Source: Janibacter sp. CX7
GTDB taxonomy: Bacteria > Actinomycetota > Actinomycetes > Actinomycetales > Dermatophilaceae
Direction: 5' to 3'
NCBI RefSeq assembly: GCF_024362365.1
Contig: NZ_CP101464.1
Coordinates: 1,612,001 to 1,676,000, forward strand
Length of the DNA: 64,000 nt
The position numbers were made by a program, and so were the translations under genes. Shown here in pieces: positions 48,111 through 56,319 of the stretch. Under the pieces are notes generated by a model. That model had not been told where the DNA came from, did not search any database, and worked only from the letters and a program-made list of their open reading frames with translations. Position 1 is the stretch's first letter. Every line of letters starts with the position of its first letter.

Positions 48111-48968
48111 GTGATCGAGATCGAGGACCTGCCCGAGCTGCACGACCCGGTGATGATCTGCGCCTTCGAGGGCTGGAACGACGCCGGCGAGGCTGCCTCC
48201 CGGGCGATCGAGCACCTCGGGAGTCTGTGGGACGCCGAGACCGTCGCGGCCATCGACCCGGAGGACTACTACGACTTCCAGGTGACCCGCCCGCGGGTGA
48301 TCAACCAGGGTCAGGGGCGCGGCATCCACTGGAACACCACGCGCATCCTGCTGGCCTCCCCCGACAGCCTCGGGCGCGACGTCCTGCTCGTCACCGGCAT
48401 CGAGCCCTCCTTCCGGTGGCGTGCTTTCACCACCGAGCTGCTCGACCTCGCCGCGGCCAACGGCGTCACGACCGTCATCACCCTCGGTGCCCTGCTCGCG
48501 GACGTCGCCCACTCCCGGCCCATCCCCGTCGTGTGCACGAGCGAGGACGAGGCGGTCGCCTACAAGCACGACCTCGAGCCCGCCCGCTACGAGGGCCCCA
48601 CCGGCATCACGGGCGTCGTGGCCGACGGGGCCCACCAGGCGGAGATGGTCTCGATCTCGGCCTGGGCGAGCGTGCCGCACTACACCTCTCAGGTCCCGTG
48701 CCCCAAGGCCTCGCTCGCCCTGCTCAGCCAGCTCGAGGACCTGCTCGACACGGTCATCGACCACGGTGACCTCGAGGAGGAGGCGCAGGCCTGGGAGCGC
48801 GGCGTCGACGAGCTGGCCAGCACCGACGAGGACGTCGCCGAGTACGTCTCGGCCCTCGAGAGCGCGCAGGACACGTCCGAGCTGCCCGAGGCGAGCGGCG
48901 ACGCGATCGCCAAGGAGTTCGAGCGCTACCTGCGTCGTCGCGGCGACGGCACCGACAACCCCGCCTGA
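48111..48968 (+). CDS. PAC2 family protein
   Basis: A 285-residue soluble protein of the PAC2 (proteasome assembly chaperone-like) family. ICAFEGWNDAGEAASRAI at the start and GVTTVITLGALLADVAHSRP with VPHYTSQVPCPKASLALL are the family blocks; the acidic C-terminal part ends with AKEFERYLRRRG. Function in bacteria unproven; eukaryotic Pac2 assists 20S assembly, and the actinobacterial proteasome is encoded upstream in this window. GTG start at 48111. Confidence 0.85.
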   Translation: MIEIEDLPELHDPVMICAFEGWNDAGEAASRAIEHLGSLWDAETVAAIDPEDYYDFQVTRPRVINQGQGRGIHWNTTRILLASPDSLGRDVLLVTGIEPSFRWRAFTTELLDLAAANGVTTVITLGALLADVAHSRPIPVVCTSEDEAVAYKHDLEPARYEGPTGITGVVADGAHQAEMVSISAWASVPHYTSQVPCPKASLALLSQLEDLLDTVIDHGDLEEEAQAWERGVDELASTDEDVAEYVSALESAQDTSELPEASGDAIAKEFERYLRRRGDGTDNPA

Positions 48969-48973
48969 CCGCC

Positions 48974-50215
48974 TCAGAGGCGGATGCCGAGGAGGGCGTC
49001 GATCGCCCGCGCCAGCTCGCCGGGCGCGGAGCGCACCTCGCCCGGGCCCGCGAGCGACTGCTCGGCCCAGGCGTCGACCGCCCGCAGCGCGGTGGGGGTG
49101 TCCAGGTCGTCGGCGACGGCCTCGCGGATCGCGGCAATGGTCGCGGTCGCATCGGGGCCACCATCGGTGGAGAGCCCGGCGCGCCAGTGCTCGAGGCGCT
49201 CCTGGGCGCGGGTGAGGTCCTCGGCCGTCCACTCCCACTCACCGCGGTAGTGGTGCGCCAGCAGGACGAGGCGGATCGCCATCGGGTCGACGCCCTCCGA
49301 GCGCAGGGTCGACACCCGCACGAGGTTGCCCTTGGACTTGCTCATCTTCTCGCCGTCGTAGGCGACCATCGCCTGGTGCGCCGTGTGCCGGGCGAAGGGC
49401 CGCTCCCCCGTGATCGCCTCGGCCTGGACGACCGACATCTCGTGGTGCGGGAAGACGAGGTCGGTCCCGCCGCCCTGGACGTCGACGTGGTCACCGAGGT
49501 GCTCCATGGCGATCGCCGTGCACTCGATGTGCCAGCCGGGACGCCCCCGGCCGAGCTCGCCTGCGTCCCAGGCGGGCTCGCCCTGACGCTCGCCGCGCCA
49601 GAGCATCGGGTCGAGCGGGTCGCGCTTGCCGGGGCGCTGGGGGTCGCCGCCGCGCTCGGCGGAGAAGGCGAGCATCGTCTCGCGGTCGAGGTGGCTCAGC
49701 TCGCCCAGTCCGCCGGCGGCGGCCAGGTCGAGGTAGGTGTCGCGGACGCCGTCCTCGACGACCTCGTAGGTCACCCCGAGCGCGACGAGCCGCTGGACCG
49801 CGGCGATGATCGTCGGCATCGACTCCATGACGCCCATGAAGTGGTCCGGCGGGATGACGCCGAGTGCGGTCATGTCCTCGAGGAAGAGGGCGATCTGGTC
49901 GCTGCCGAGGTCACGCCAGTCGACCCCGTCGCGCGCGGCCCGCTCGAAGAGCGGGTCGTCGACGTCGGTGACATTTTGCACGTAGGTCACCGCGCGCCCA
50001 CCGTCGCGCAGCGCGCGACCGACGACGTCGAAGGTGACGTAGGTGGCCGCGTGCCCCATGTGCGTCGTGTCGTAGGGCGTCACGCCGCACACGTAGAGAC
50101 TCGCCGTGCCCTCGGGCTCGACGGGGGCCACCTCGCCCCGGGCCACGTCGTGGAGGCGAAGGGAGATCGGCTCTCCGGGGACGACGGGCAGGTGGGGTGC
50201 AGGCCAGGCTCTCAC
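48974..50215 (-). CDS. mshC: Cysteine:glucosaminyl-inositol ligase MshC (mycothiol)
   Basis: A 413-residue ATP-dependent ligase related to cysteinyl-tRNA synthetase, joining cysteine to GlcN-Ins in mycothiol synthesis. HIGH-like motif TTHMGHA, zinc ligands in LYVCGVTPYD, GWHIECT and FPHHE, and KMSKS in GEKMSKSKGN. Length fits MshC; the tRNA-binding domain of CysRS is missing. Last of the minus-strand operon with SCO1664-, DUF3090- and phosphomutase-type genes, 59 bp downstream. Confidence 0.96.
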   Translation of the reverse strand: MRAWPAPHLPVVPGEPISLRLHDVARGEVAPVEPEGTASLYVCGVTPYDTTHMGHAATYVTFDVVGRALRDGGRAVTYVQNVTDVDDPLFERAARDGVDWRDLGSDQIALFLEDMTALGVIPPDHFMGVMESMPTIIAAVQRLVALGVTYEVVEDGVRDTYLDLAAAGGLGELSHLDRETMLAFSAERGGDPQRPGKRDPLDPMLWRGERQGEPAWDAGELGRGRPGWHIECTAIAMEHLGDHVDVQGGGTDLVFPHHEMSVVQAEAITGERPFARHTAHQAMVAYDGEKMSKSKGNLVRVSTLRSEGVDPMAIRLVLLAHHYRGEWEWTAEDLTRAQERLEHWRAGLSTDGGPDATATIAAIREAVADDLDTPTALRAVDAWAEQSLAGPGEVRSAPGELARAIDALLGIRL

Positions 50216-50274
50216 CCGGACAGCCTACGAGGTCGGCGAGGTGATCACGCCAGCGCCCGAGACGCGGTGCGGCC

Positions 50275-51063
50275 TCACAGCGGAGGCCACGGGATCGCCG
50301 GCCAGTCGCCGGTGGGCACCGGGTGCGAGCCTGTGGTCAGCAGGCTCTCGACGCGGCCCCGCAGCGCCTCGATCTCGGTCGGCGTGATGAGCTCGACGAG
50401 CTCGGCCACCACCTCGGGTCGCGACAGCTCGCCGTCGAGACGCGACAGGCGCTCGAGGTCCCCAGCAGTGAGCGGGTCACCTGCCCAGCCCCACAGCACG
50501 GTCCGCAGCTTCGGGTCCTCGTGGAGGCTCACTCCGTGGTCGATCCCCCACAAGCCTCCGTCGTGCTCGAGCACGTGACCGCCCTTGCGGTCGGAGTTGT
50601 TGAGCACCGCGTCGAGCACGGACATCGAACGCAGCCGGGAGTCGTCGGGGTGCGACAGCAGCAGGGGCGCACCGGTCTCGTCCTCCCCCTCGAGGACGAC
50701 GAGATTGCCCTCGGGCACGGCACCGGGTGGGGTGACGGCCACCGGCGTCGGGCACAGGCTCGTCGGCTCACCGACCCACCGCTGGACGGAGCCCGGCCCG
50801 GCCGGTCCGTCGCGCCACACGGTCTCGGGCACGAGCCCGAAGCCGCCGAGGGCGTCGATGCGCCACGCGGCGACCTCGCGGGCGGCGAGCGAGCCGTCGG
50901 GGAAGTCCCACAGCGGGCGCTCGCCGTCGACCGGCTTGTAGGCGACGGTCACCGCGGGCCCGCCGGCTGAGCGCACCTCGGCGACGAAGACGGCATTGCT
51001 CGCCAACGGGTGCCGTCCGAGGACGACGAGCTCCCCGTCGGTGAGCGAAGGGGGTGACGCCAC
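50275..51063 (-). CDS. SCO1664 family PI3/4-kinase-like protein
   Basis: A 262-residue protein with a minimal HipA/PI4K-fold kinase. Putative ATP lysine Lys43 (VAYKPVDGE), catalytic loop NNSDRKGGHVL (Asp158, Arg159) and metal-binding Asp175 in GIDHGVSL. Substrate unknown. GTG start at 51063, two bases after the DUF3090 stop. Family conserved beside DUF3090 and the MSMEG_4193-type phosphomutase across actinobacteria; connection with mshC is by gene order. Confidence 0.85.
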   Translation of the reverse strand: MASPPSLTDGELVVLGRHPLASNAVFVAEVRSAGGPAVTVAYKPVDGERPLWDFPDGSLAAREVAAWRIDALGGFGLVPETVWRDGPAGPGSVQRWVGEPTSLCPTPVAVTPPGAVPEGNLVVLEGEDETGAPLLLSHPDDSRLRSMSVLDAVLNNSDRKGGHVLEHDGGLWGIDHGVSLHEDPKLRTVLWGWAGDPLTAGDLERLSRLDGELSRPEVVAELVELITPTEIEALRGRVESLLTTGSHPVPTGDWPAIPWPPL

Positions 51064-51065
51064 CG

Positions 51066-51593
51066 TCAGCGCTTGTAGCCGTTGGCACGCGGGCAGATGT
51101 GCCCGTCGGCGTCGACCGCCCCACCGCAGAAGGGGCAGGCCGGACGCCCGGCGCGCACGACCGTCTCGCACCGGCGGGCGAAGGCACGCGCCTGCGCCGG
51201 CCCCAGCGACACCCGCAGGCTGTTGAGGTCGGGCGTGGCCTCGAGCTCGTCGACCTCGTCGGGGTCGTGGTCGTGGGCCTCGATGAGCACGACGTGCCGG
51301 TCGTCGTCCCACGACAGGGCGAGGGCCTGCACGCGGAAGTCCTCGGAGATCGGGGTGTCGAGCGGGGCGTTGTCGGCCGCCTCGGCCGCGGCCGCGACGG
51401 TCGCCTCGAGCCCCGCGACCTGGTCGAGCAGCTCCCCGATGCGCTCGGCGAGGACCTGGGCGTGCAGCTTCTCGAGCGACACCTGCACGCGTCGGCTCTC
51501 GTCGCTGGCCTGCAGGAAGAAGGTCCGCTGCCCGGGTGGGCCGACGGTGCCCAGGACGAAGCGCTCCGGGGGGTCGAACTCGACGACGGTCAT
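51066..51593 (-). CDS. DUF3090 family protein
   Basis: A 175-residue protein with N-terminal beta-rich domain (FVLGTVGPPGQRTFFLQA) and a C-terminal zinc-ribbon-like tail: Cys153, Cys156, His165 and Cys167, in CPFCGG and GHICPRANGYKR. Function unknown. The ATG overlaps the phosphomutase-like stop as ATGA and the stop is two bases from the SCO1664 start, so the three are translated in lockstep. Confidence 0.88.
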   Translation of the reverse strand: MTVVEFDPPERFVLGTVGPPGQRTFFLQASDESRRVQVSLEKLHAQVLAERIGELLDQVAGLEATVAAAAEAADNAPLDTPISEDFRVQALALSWDDDRHVVLIEAHDHDPDEVDELEATPDLNSLRVSLGPAQARAFARRCETVVRAGRPACPFCGGAVDADGHICPRANGYKR

Positions 51594-52306
51594 GACGTCG
51601 ACCCTAGTCCTGCCCCGCCGCCGACGACCGCGTCCCCCGCTGCCGGGGTGTCCGGAGCAGGGGGCGGCGGCTTCAGCGCGGAGCTGCCGGTGTCGTTGCT
51701 GCGCAGCAGCATCGGCCGGCTCTCGGTGTAGTGCACGACGGAGATGGAGGCCGGGTCGACGTGCAGCCGCTGGAAGTCGTCGAGCGGGGTGCCCACGGCA
51801 TCGGCGAGCACCGCCTTGATGACGTCGCCGTGGCTGACCGCGGCCCACACCGCGTGCGCACCGTGCTCGGCCGTGACCGCGGCATCGATCTCTCGGACGG
51901 CCGCGACGGCGCGGTCGGACATCGCCTGCATCGACTCACCGTCGTAGTCGTCGCCGGCGGGGAAGGTCACCCGGCTCGGTGTGTCCTGCACGACCCGCCA
52001 CAGCGGGTCCTTGGCGAGCTCGGAGATGGCCCGACCGGTCCACGCGCCGTAGCGGCACTCCCCCAGGCCCTCGTGGACCTGTGCCTCCAGCCCGTGCGCC
52101 GCGAGCAGCGGCTCGGCCGTCTCGCGGCAGCGCTGCAGCGGCGAGGTCGCGACGTGGACGAAGGGGGTGTCCTCCAGCCGCTCGACGAGCCGGGCGGCCT
52201 GCTGCCGGCCGGTCTCGTCGAGGGAGACGCCGGGGGTCCAGCCCGCCAGCACTCCCTTCGTGTTGGCCGTCGACCGTCCGTGCCGGATGAGGATGCAGTA
52301 CGCCAC
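51590..52306 (-). CDS. MSMEG_4193-type histidine phosphatase/phosphomutase
   Basis: A 238-residue histidine phosphatase superfamily member. RHG at residues 8-10 (phospho-acceptor His9), Glu83 as likely acid, and AAVSHGD with His159 complete the site. SPLQRCRETAEPLL is the supporting arginine motif. The C-terminal tail (about 210-238) is Pro/Ala/Gly-rich. GTG start at 52306; first gene of the operon, divergent from corA. Confidence 0.85.
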   Translation of the reverse strand: MAYCILIRHGRSTANTKGVLAGWTPGVSLDETGRQQAARLVERLEDTPFVHVATSPLQRCRETAEPLLAAHGLEAQVHEGLGECRYGAWTGRAISELAKDPLWRVVQDTPSRVTFPAGDDYDGESMQAMSDRAVAAVREIDAAVTAEHGAHAVWAAVSHGDVIKAVLADAVGTPLDDFQRLHVDPASISVVHYTESRPMLLRSNDTGSSALKPPPPAPDTPAAGDAVVGGGAGLGSTS

Positions 52307-52354
52307 GCCCCTCACACTAGGCGCCCCGGGCGCTGCGCCTGAGACGATGCCCGG

Positions 52355-53356
52355 GTGATCGTGAACCAGGCCCGCTACCACGACGGCCAGCGCCTCCCCT
52401 GCGACGACATCGGCGCGACCATGGCGGACATCCGCTCGGGCGGTGGCTCGGACTTCCTGTGGATCGGCATGCGTGACCCGTCGTCCGCGAGCTTCGAGGA
52501 GGTCGCCGACCAGCTGGGTCTGCACGCCCTCGCCGTCGAGGACTCCGTCAAGGGCGACGAGCGGCCCAAGATCGAGCAGTACGGTGACGCGTTCTTCGCC
52601 GTCCTGAGGCCCCTGCGCTACGTCGAGGAGACCTCCGACGTCGAGTCCGGCGAGATCATGGTCTTCTGGGGTCCCGACTACATCGTGACGATCCGACGGG
52701 GCGAGGCCAGCCCGCTCGCGGGACTGCGCAGTCGCCTGGAGGAGCGCAACCACCCGCTGCAGCACGGTCCGTGGGGTGTCCTCCACGCGATCGTCGACTT
52801 CGTCGTGGACCAGTACCTCGCGATCGAGGACGAGCTGCAGACCGACCTCGAGGAGATCGAGGCCCGGGTCTTCTCCCCCGACCAGCGGGTCGACAGCGGC
52901 GAGATCTACGCGCTCAAGCGTGAGGTGCTCGAGTTCAAGCGGGCCTCCCTCCCGCTCGCCCGGCCGCTGACCCAGCTCGTCGGGGCCACGTCACCGGTGC
53001 CGACGGAGGAGCTGCGCCTGCTCTTCCGCGACGTCGTCGACCACCTGTCACTGGTCAACGACAACACCGAGTCGCAGGACCGGTTGCTCTCCGACGTGCT
53101 GAGCGCGCACCTGGCGCAGGTCGGGGTGCAGCAGAACCAGGACATGCGCAAGATCTCGGCCTGGGCGGCGATGGCAGCCCTGCCGACGATGGTGGCCGGC
53201 GTCTACGGCATGAACTTCGAGGGGATGCCCGAGCTCATTGCGAGCGTCGACGTCTCCGGCCACGAGGTCTACTACGGCTACCCGCTGGCCCTGCTGGCGA
53301 TGGTGCTCATCTGCCTCGGGCTCTACCGGCTCTTCAAGCGCTCCGGCTGGCTGTGA
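52355..53356 (+). CDS. corA: CorA family magnesium/cobalt transporter
   Basis: A 333-residue divalent cation channel subunit. Long N-terminal cytoplasmic domain, stalk helix, and two C-terminal membrane helices with the selectivity motif YGMNFEGMPEL between them. VKGDERPKIEQYGDAFFAVLR is the conserved cytoplasmic block. GTG start at 52355, 48 bp from the divergent phosphomutase-like gene. Convergent with a small acidic protein (53367-53687). Confidence 0.93.
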   Translation: MIVNQARYHDGQRLPCDDIGATMADIRSGGGSDFLWIGMRDPSSASFEEVADQLGLHALAVEDSVKGDERPKIEQYGDAFFAVLRPLRYVEETSDVESGEIMVFWGPDYIVTIRRGEASPLAGLRSRLEERNHPLQHGPWGVLHAIVDFVVDQYLAIEDELQTDLEEIEARVFSPDQRVDSGEIYALKREVLEFKRASLPLARPLTQLVGATSPVPTEELRLLFRDVVDHLSLVNDNTESQDRLLSDVLSAHLAQVGVQQNQDMRKISAWAAMAALPTMVAGVYGMNFEGMPELIASVDVSGHEVYYGYPLALLAMVLICLGLYRLFKRSGWL

Positions 53357-53366
53357 GCGACCGGGC

Positions 53367-53687
53367 TCAGGACCGGTCGTCGTCCCGGTCGTAGTCCTCG
53401 TCGTCGAGACCCGAGTAGGACTGGTCGTCCTCGTCGTCGTCGTAGTCGTCGTCCGACTCGTCATCGTCGTCGACCATGAACTGCTCGTCGACGACGACCA
53501 GCGGGGTCATCTCGCCGGTCGCGTCGTGGAGGGCGTCGTCGTAGGCCTCGAAGGCATCGGCCAGGTCCTCGTAGGCGGCGACGACCGTCGGGTCGTCCTC
53601 GCCGCGACGCTGGGACGAGGCCTCGAGGTGACGCTCGAAGGCGGCGATCAGCTGGTTCAGGGCGGGGCGCGGGTCGCTCATGGGCAT
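53367..53687 (-). CDS. Small acidic-tailed protein, unknown
   Basis: A 106-residue protein: N-terminal helical part (PRPALNQLIAAFERHLEA) and a C-terminal tail of about 40 residues with many Asp and Glu and scattered Tyr/Ser. The acidic tail could bind divalent cations or basic partners, but no family function is known. ATG at 53687 or 53681; weak ribosome site. Convergent with corA, 10 bp apart. Confidence 0.65.
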   Translation of the reverse strand: MPMSDPRPALNQLIAAFERHLEASSQRRGEDDPTVVAAYEDLADAFEAYDDALHDATGEMTPLVVVDEQFMVDDDDESDDDYDDDEDDQSYSGLDDEDYDRDDDRS

Positions 53688-53719
53688 GACGCTACCGGTC
53701 ATGGGCGACAATGGCACCG

Positions 53720-53920
53720 ATGGCTGAGTACGAGTTCCGCACGATCGTCTTCCCGCGCGATGCCGCACGCTCCGCGATCCGTCAGGAGCTGGCCGACCAC
53801 GCCGAGTACGGCCGGTGGGAGCTGCACCGCACGGTCGTCTACATGAGCGGCAAGCAGCGGGCATGGTTGCGGCGCAAGATCATCCGCGTGCCACGCCCGC
53901 CGATGCTGCCCACTCCCTGA
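53720..53920 (+). CDS. DUF5703 family small protein
   Basis: A 66-residue basic protein: AEYEFRTIVFPRDAARSAIRQELADHAEYGRWEL (in parts), ending in a run of Arg and Pro. The family is small, conserved in actinobacteria and uncharacterised. ATG at 53720. Divergent from the acidic-tailed gene with a 32-bp gap. Confidence 0.75.
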   Translation: MAEYEFRTIVFPRDAARSAIRQELADHAEYGRWELHRTVVYMSGKQRAWLRRKIIRVPRPPMLPTP

Positions 53921-53936
53921 GCCCGGTCCCGGGACC

Positions 53937-55262
53937 TCAGCAGTCCTCGACGAGACGCCACAGCACCCGCGCGCCGAACTCCAGGGACTCCAGCGGCACC
54001 CGCTCGTCGATCCCGTGGAACATCGGGGCGAAGGGCAGGTCCGCGGGCAGCCGCAGCGGCGCGAAGCCGTAGCCGACGACCCCGAGCGCCTCGAGCGCCT
54101 TGTTGTCCGTCCCGCCGGAGAGGCAGTAGGGCAGGATCGTCGCCTCCGGGTCCTCCCCGAGCAGCGCGGCGCGCATCCTGTCGACGAGCTCGCCGTCGAA
54201 GGGCGCGTCCAGCGAGATGTCACGGTGGTCGACGACCACCTCGACGTGCTCCCCGGCAAGCTCCCGGATGGTCGCCATGAGGTCCTCCTCGTGGCCGGGG
54301 AGGAAGCGGCAGTCCAGCGAGGCGCTCGCGGTCTGCGGCACGACGTTGTGCTTGTAGCCGGCGTCGAGCATGGTGACGTTGGCCGTGTCCTGCAGCGCGC
54401 CGCGGACGAAGCCGGCGGCCGGCCCGATCCGCTCGAGCAGCGCCTCGGCGTCCTCGTCGCTGTAGCCGACACCGGTGAGCTCGCTCAGCCCGTCGAGCAG
54501 GCCGCGGACGCTGGCGATGAACTCACGGGGCCACTTGTGGGCGTCGATCCGGGCGATGGCCTCGGCGAGGTGGACGATCGGGTTGTCCGAGGTCGGGACG
54601 GAGCCGTGACCGGCCGTGCCCTTCGCCTCGAGCCTGAGCCAGGCGATGCCCTTCTCCGCGGTCTGGAGGAGGTAGGCCCGGCGGGGCTCCCCCTTCGCGT
54701 CGTCGACGGTGACGCTGTAGCCACCGACCTCGCTGATCGCCTCGGTGACGCCGTCGAAGACCTCGCGGTGCTCACGGACCATGAACTGGCTGCCGAGGAC
54801 GCCACCGGCCTCCTCGTCGGCGAAGAAGACGAAGAGCAGGTCGCGCGGCGGGACCGTGCTGGTCCGCGCGAGGTGCCGCAGGCAGGCGAGCATCATCGCG
54901 ACCATGTCCTTCATGTCGACCGCGCCGCGGCCCCAGAGGCACCCGTCACGCTCCACGCCGTCGAAGGGGGGAACGCTCCAGTCCTCGGCGTGGGCCGGCA
55001 CGACGTCGAGGTGCCCGTGGATGCACAGGGCGCCGCGGTCACGGTCGGCGCCGGCGATGCGCACCGCCACGGTCGTGCGACCGGGCTCGGACTCGAAGAC
55101 CTGGGGCTCGAGGCCGACCTCGCGCAGCTGGGCGACGACGTAGTCGGCGGCCTCGCGCTCCCCCGGGCCGTCCTGGCCGGGGCCGTAGTTGCTCGTGTCG
55201 ATCCGCAGCAGGTCGCGGCAGATGCGCACGACCTCCTGCTCGGGCGCGGTGGTCTCGCTCAT
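53937..55262 (-). CDS. M20 family metallopeptidase/deacylase
   Basis: A 441-residue zinc hydrolase of the M20/M25/M40 superfamily. Motifs: LCIHGHLDVVPA (metal His/Asp), GRGAVDMKDMVA (bridging Asp), FFADEEAGG (general-base Glu and metal Glu), and a C-terminal CLSGGTDNKALE-containing zone. The dimerisation insert (about 200-320) is intact. Exopeptidase or amino-acyl deacylase; substrate unresolved. ATG at 55262. Confidence 0.9.
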   Translation of the reverse strand: MSETTAPEQEVVRICRDLLRIDTSNYGPGQDGPGEREAADYVVAQLREVGLEPQVFESEPGRTTVAVRIAGADRDRGALCIHGHLDVVPAHAEDWSVPPFDGVERDGCLWGRGAVDMKDMVAMMLACLRHLARTSTVPPRDLLFVFFADEEAGGVLGSQFMVREHREVFDGVTEAISEVGGYSVTVDDAKGEPRRAYLLQTAEKGIAWLRLEAKGTAGHGSVPTSDNPIVHLAEAIARIDAHKWPREFIASVRGLLDGLSELTGVGYSDEDAEALLERIGPAAGFVRGALQDTANVTMLDAGYKHNVVPQTASASLDCRFLPGHEEDLMATIRELAGEHVEVVVDHRDISLDAPFDGELVDRMRAALLGEDPEATILPYCLSGGTDNKALEALGVVGYGFAPLRLPADLPFAPMFHGIDERVPLESLEFGARVLWRLVEDC

Positions 55263-55291
55263 GTCGGCAGCGTACGTGCCCAGGGTGGTGG

Positions 55292-55537
55292 TCAGGGGGC
55301 GCGGTAGGGGTTGGCCGGCTCCTCGCCGAGGGTCCACCACTGCGCATCGCCCCACTGCCGGGCCATCTCGCGGCCGGCCTCGAAGCCCTGCTCCCAGGCC
55401 ACGGCGGGGTCGGGCAGGCACCCGGCATCGCGCAGCGCCTCCGCCACGGCCAGGCTCTCGTCGAGCCCGAGGAAGGTCACCTCGGCGACTGCCCGCCGGA
55501 CCACCTCGGCCGCGTGCTCGATGCGGGGATCGGTCAT
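55292..55537 (-). CDS. Small conserved hypothetical protein
   Basis: An 81-residue, mainly helical acidic protein (MTDPRIEHAAEVVRRAV...). No family recognised. The ATG at 55537 is preferred over GTG at 55543 because GGGAG lies seven bases upstream of the ATG but only one or two bases before the GTG. Located between an M20 peptidase gene and the tRNA gene on the same strand. Confidence 0.65.
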   Translation of the reverse strand: MTDPRIEHAAEVVRRAVAEVTFLGLDESLAVAEALRDAGCLPDPAVAWEQGFEAGREMARQWGDAQWWTLGEEPANPYRAP

Positions 55538-55604
55538 CGTCACTCTCCCTTCGTGTGATCGTCCGTCCTACCAGACGCAGGCAGCGATCGCCCTCGGACA
55601 ACGC

Positions 55605-55640
55605 GATCGGCCCCCCGCTCCGAGGAGCGAGGGGCCGATC
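55605..55640 (-). terminator. Terminator hairpin of the tRNA-Leu gene
   Basis: Arms 55605-55621 and 55624-55640, 17 bp with a single mismatch in the DNA, which is a G-U pair in the minus-strand RNA. It begins eight bases after the tRNA 3' end. Confidence 0.8.
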
Positions 55641-55647
55641 CGATCTG

Positions 55648-55733
55648 TGTCCGAGGGGGGACTTGAACCCCCATGCCCTAATACGGGCACTAGCACCTCA
55701 AGCTAGCGCGTCTGCCAATTCCGCCACCCGGAC
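55648..55733 (-). tRNA. tRNA-Leu (anticodon GAG)
   Basis: An 86-base class II tRNA. Acceptor stem GTCCGGG/CTCGGAC with one G-U pair, discriminator A, no encoded CCA. The anticodon stem CTAGC/GCTAG encloses loop TTGAGGT, giving anticodon GAG (reads CTC and CTT leucine codons). The long variable arm (about GTGCCCGTATTAGGGCA) is typical of leucine tRNAs; GGTTCAAGTC is the T-loop. Confidence 0.97.
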
Positions 55734-55779
55734 GAGTGGTGCATCCGGCGGTTGGGAACCACCGGGGCAACGACGTGAA

Positions 55780-55808
55780 ACTTTACACGCGGATGTCGTG
55801 AGTGCGAA
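55780..55808 (-). promoter_or_regulatory. Promoter of the tRNA-Leu gene
   Basis: On the minus strand, TTCGCA (55808-55803) as -35 and TAAAGT (55785-55780) as -10, separated by 17 bases; the tRNA 5' end is 47 bases further. The -10 matches the consensus at four to five positions. Confidence 0.5.
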
Positions 55809-55848
55809 ATCCGCTGCGACACGACCCCGCCCGCACCTCGAGAACCGG

Positions 55849-56274
55849 TCAGGACGGGGTCTGCGCCGCCTGCTCGGGTGCGCCGACGTAGAGGCAGAAG
55901 GGGTGGCCGGCGGGGTCGATGATCACGCGGACCTCCTCCTGCGGCTGGTGCTCCGACAGACGGCCACCGAGGCGCAGCGCGGCGCTGACCGCGGCCTCGA
56001 GGTCGCTCACCTCGATGTCGAGGTGGATCTGCATCTGCTGATCACCGGGCTGGGCCGGCCACACCGGCTCCACGTGGTTGCGCTCGAGCTGGAAGCCGAG
56101 GTAGACGTGAGAGCGCTCCGGCGCGATCGTCGCCCAGTCCTCCTCGTCGCTGTGGATCGTCCAGCCGAGGACCTCGGCGTAGAAGCGGGCGAGCCCCCGG
56201 GGGTCGGGCGTGCCGATCACGGTGCCGAGGTAGTCGTGGGGCGGGCGGCGTCCTGGAAGCATGCCTTCCACCAT
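55849..56274 (-). CDS. VOC family protein
   Basis: A 141-residue vicinal-oxygen-chelate protein. GTVIGTPDPRGLARFYAEVLGW is the first module; IHLDIEVSDLEAAVSAALRLGG and IIDPAGHPFCLYVG the second. The terminal hydrophobic-Cys-Leu-Tyr motif is common in actinobacterial glyoxalase-like proteins. Unlike the two other VOC genes of the window it stands alone. ATG at 56274. Confidence 0.8.
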   Translation of the reverse strand: MVEGMLPGRRPPHDYLGTVIGTPDPRGLARFYAEVLGWTIHSDEEDWATIAPERSHVYLGFQLERNHVEPVWPAQPGDQQMQIHLDIEVSDLEAAVSAALRLGGRLSEHQPQEEVRVIIDPAGHPFCLYVGAPEQAAQTPS

Positions 56275-56319
56275 TGCCTGAAGTCGGGGGTCGGGGCAAA
56301 CCGTGCATAGTCTGGGGCC

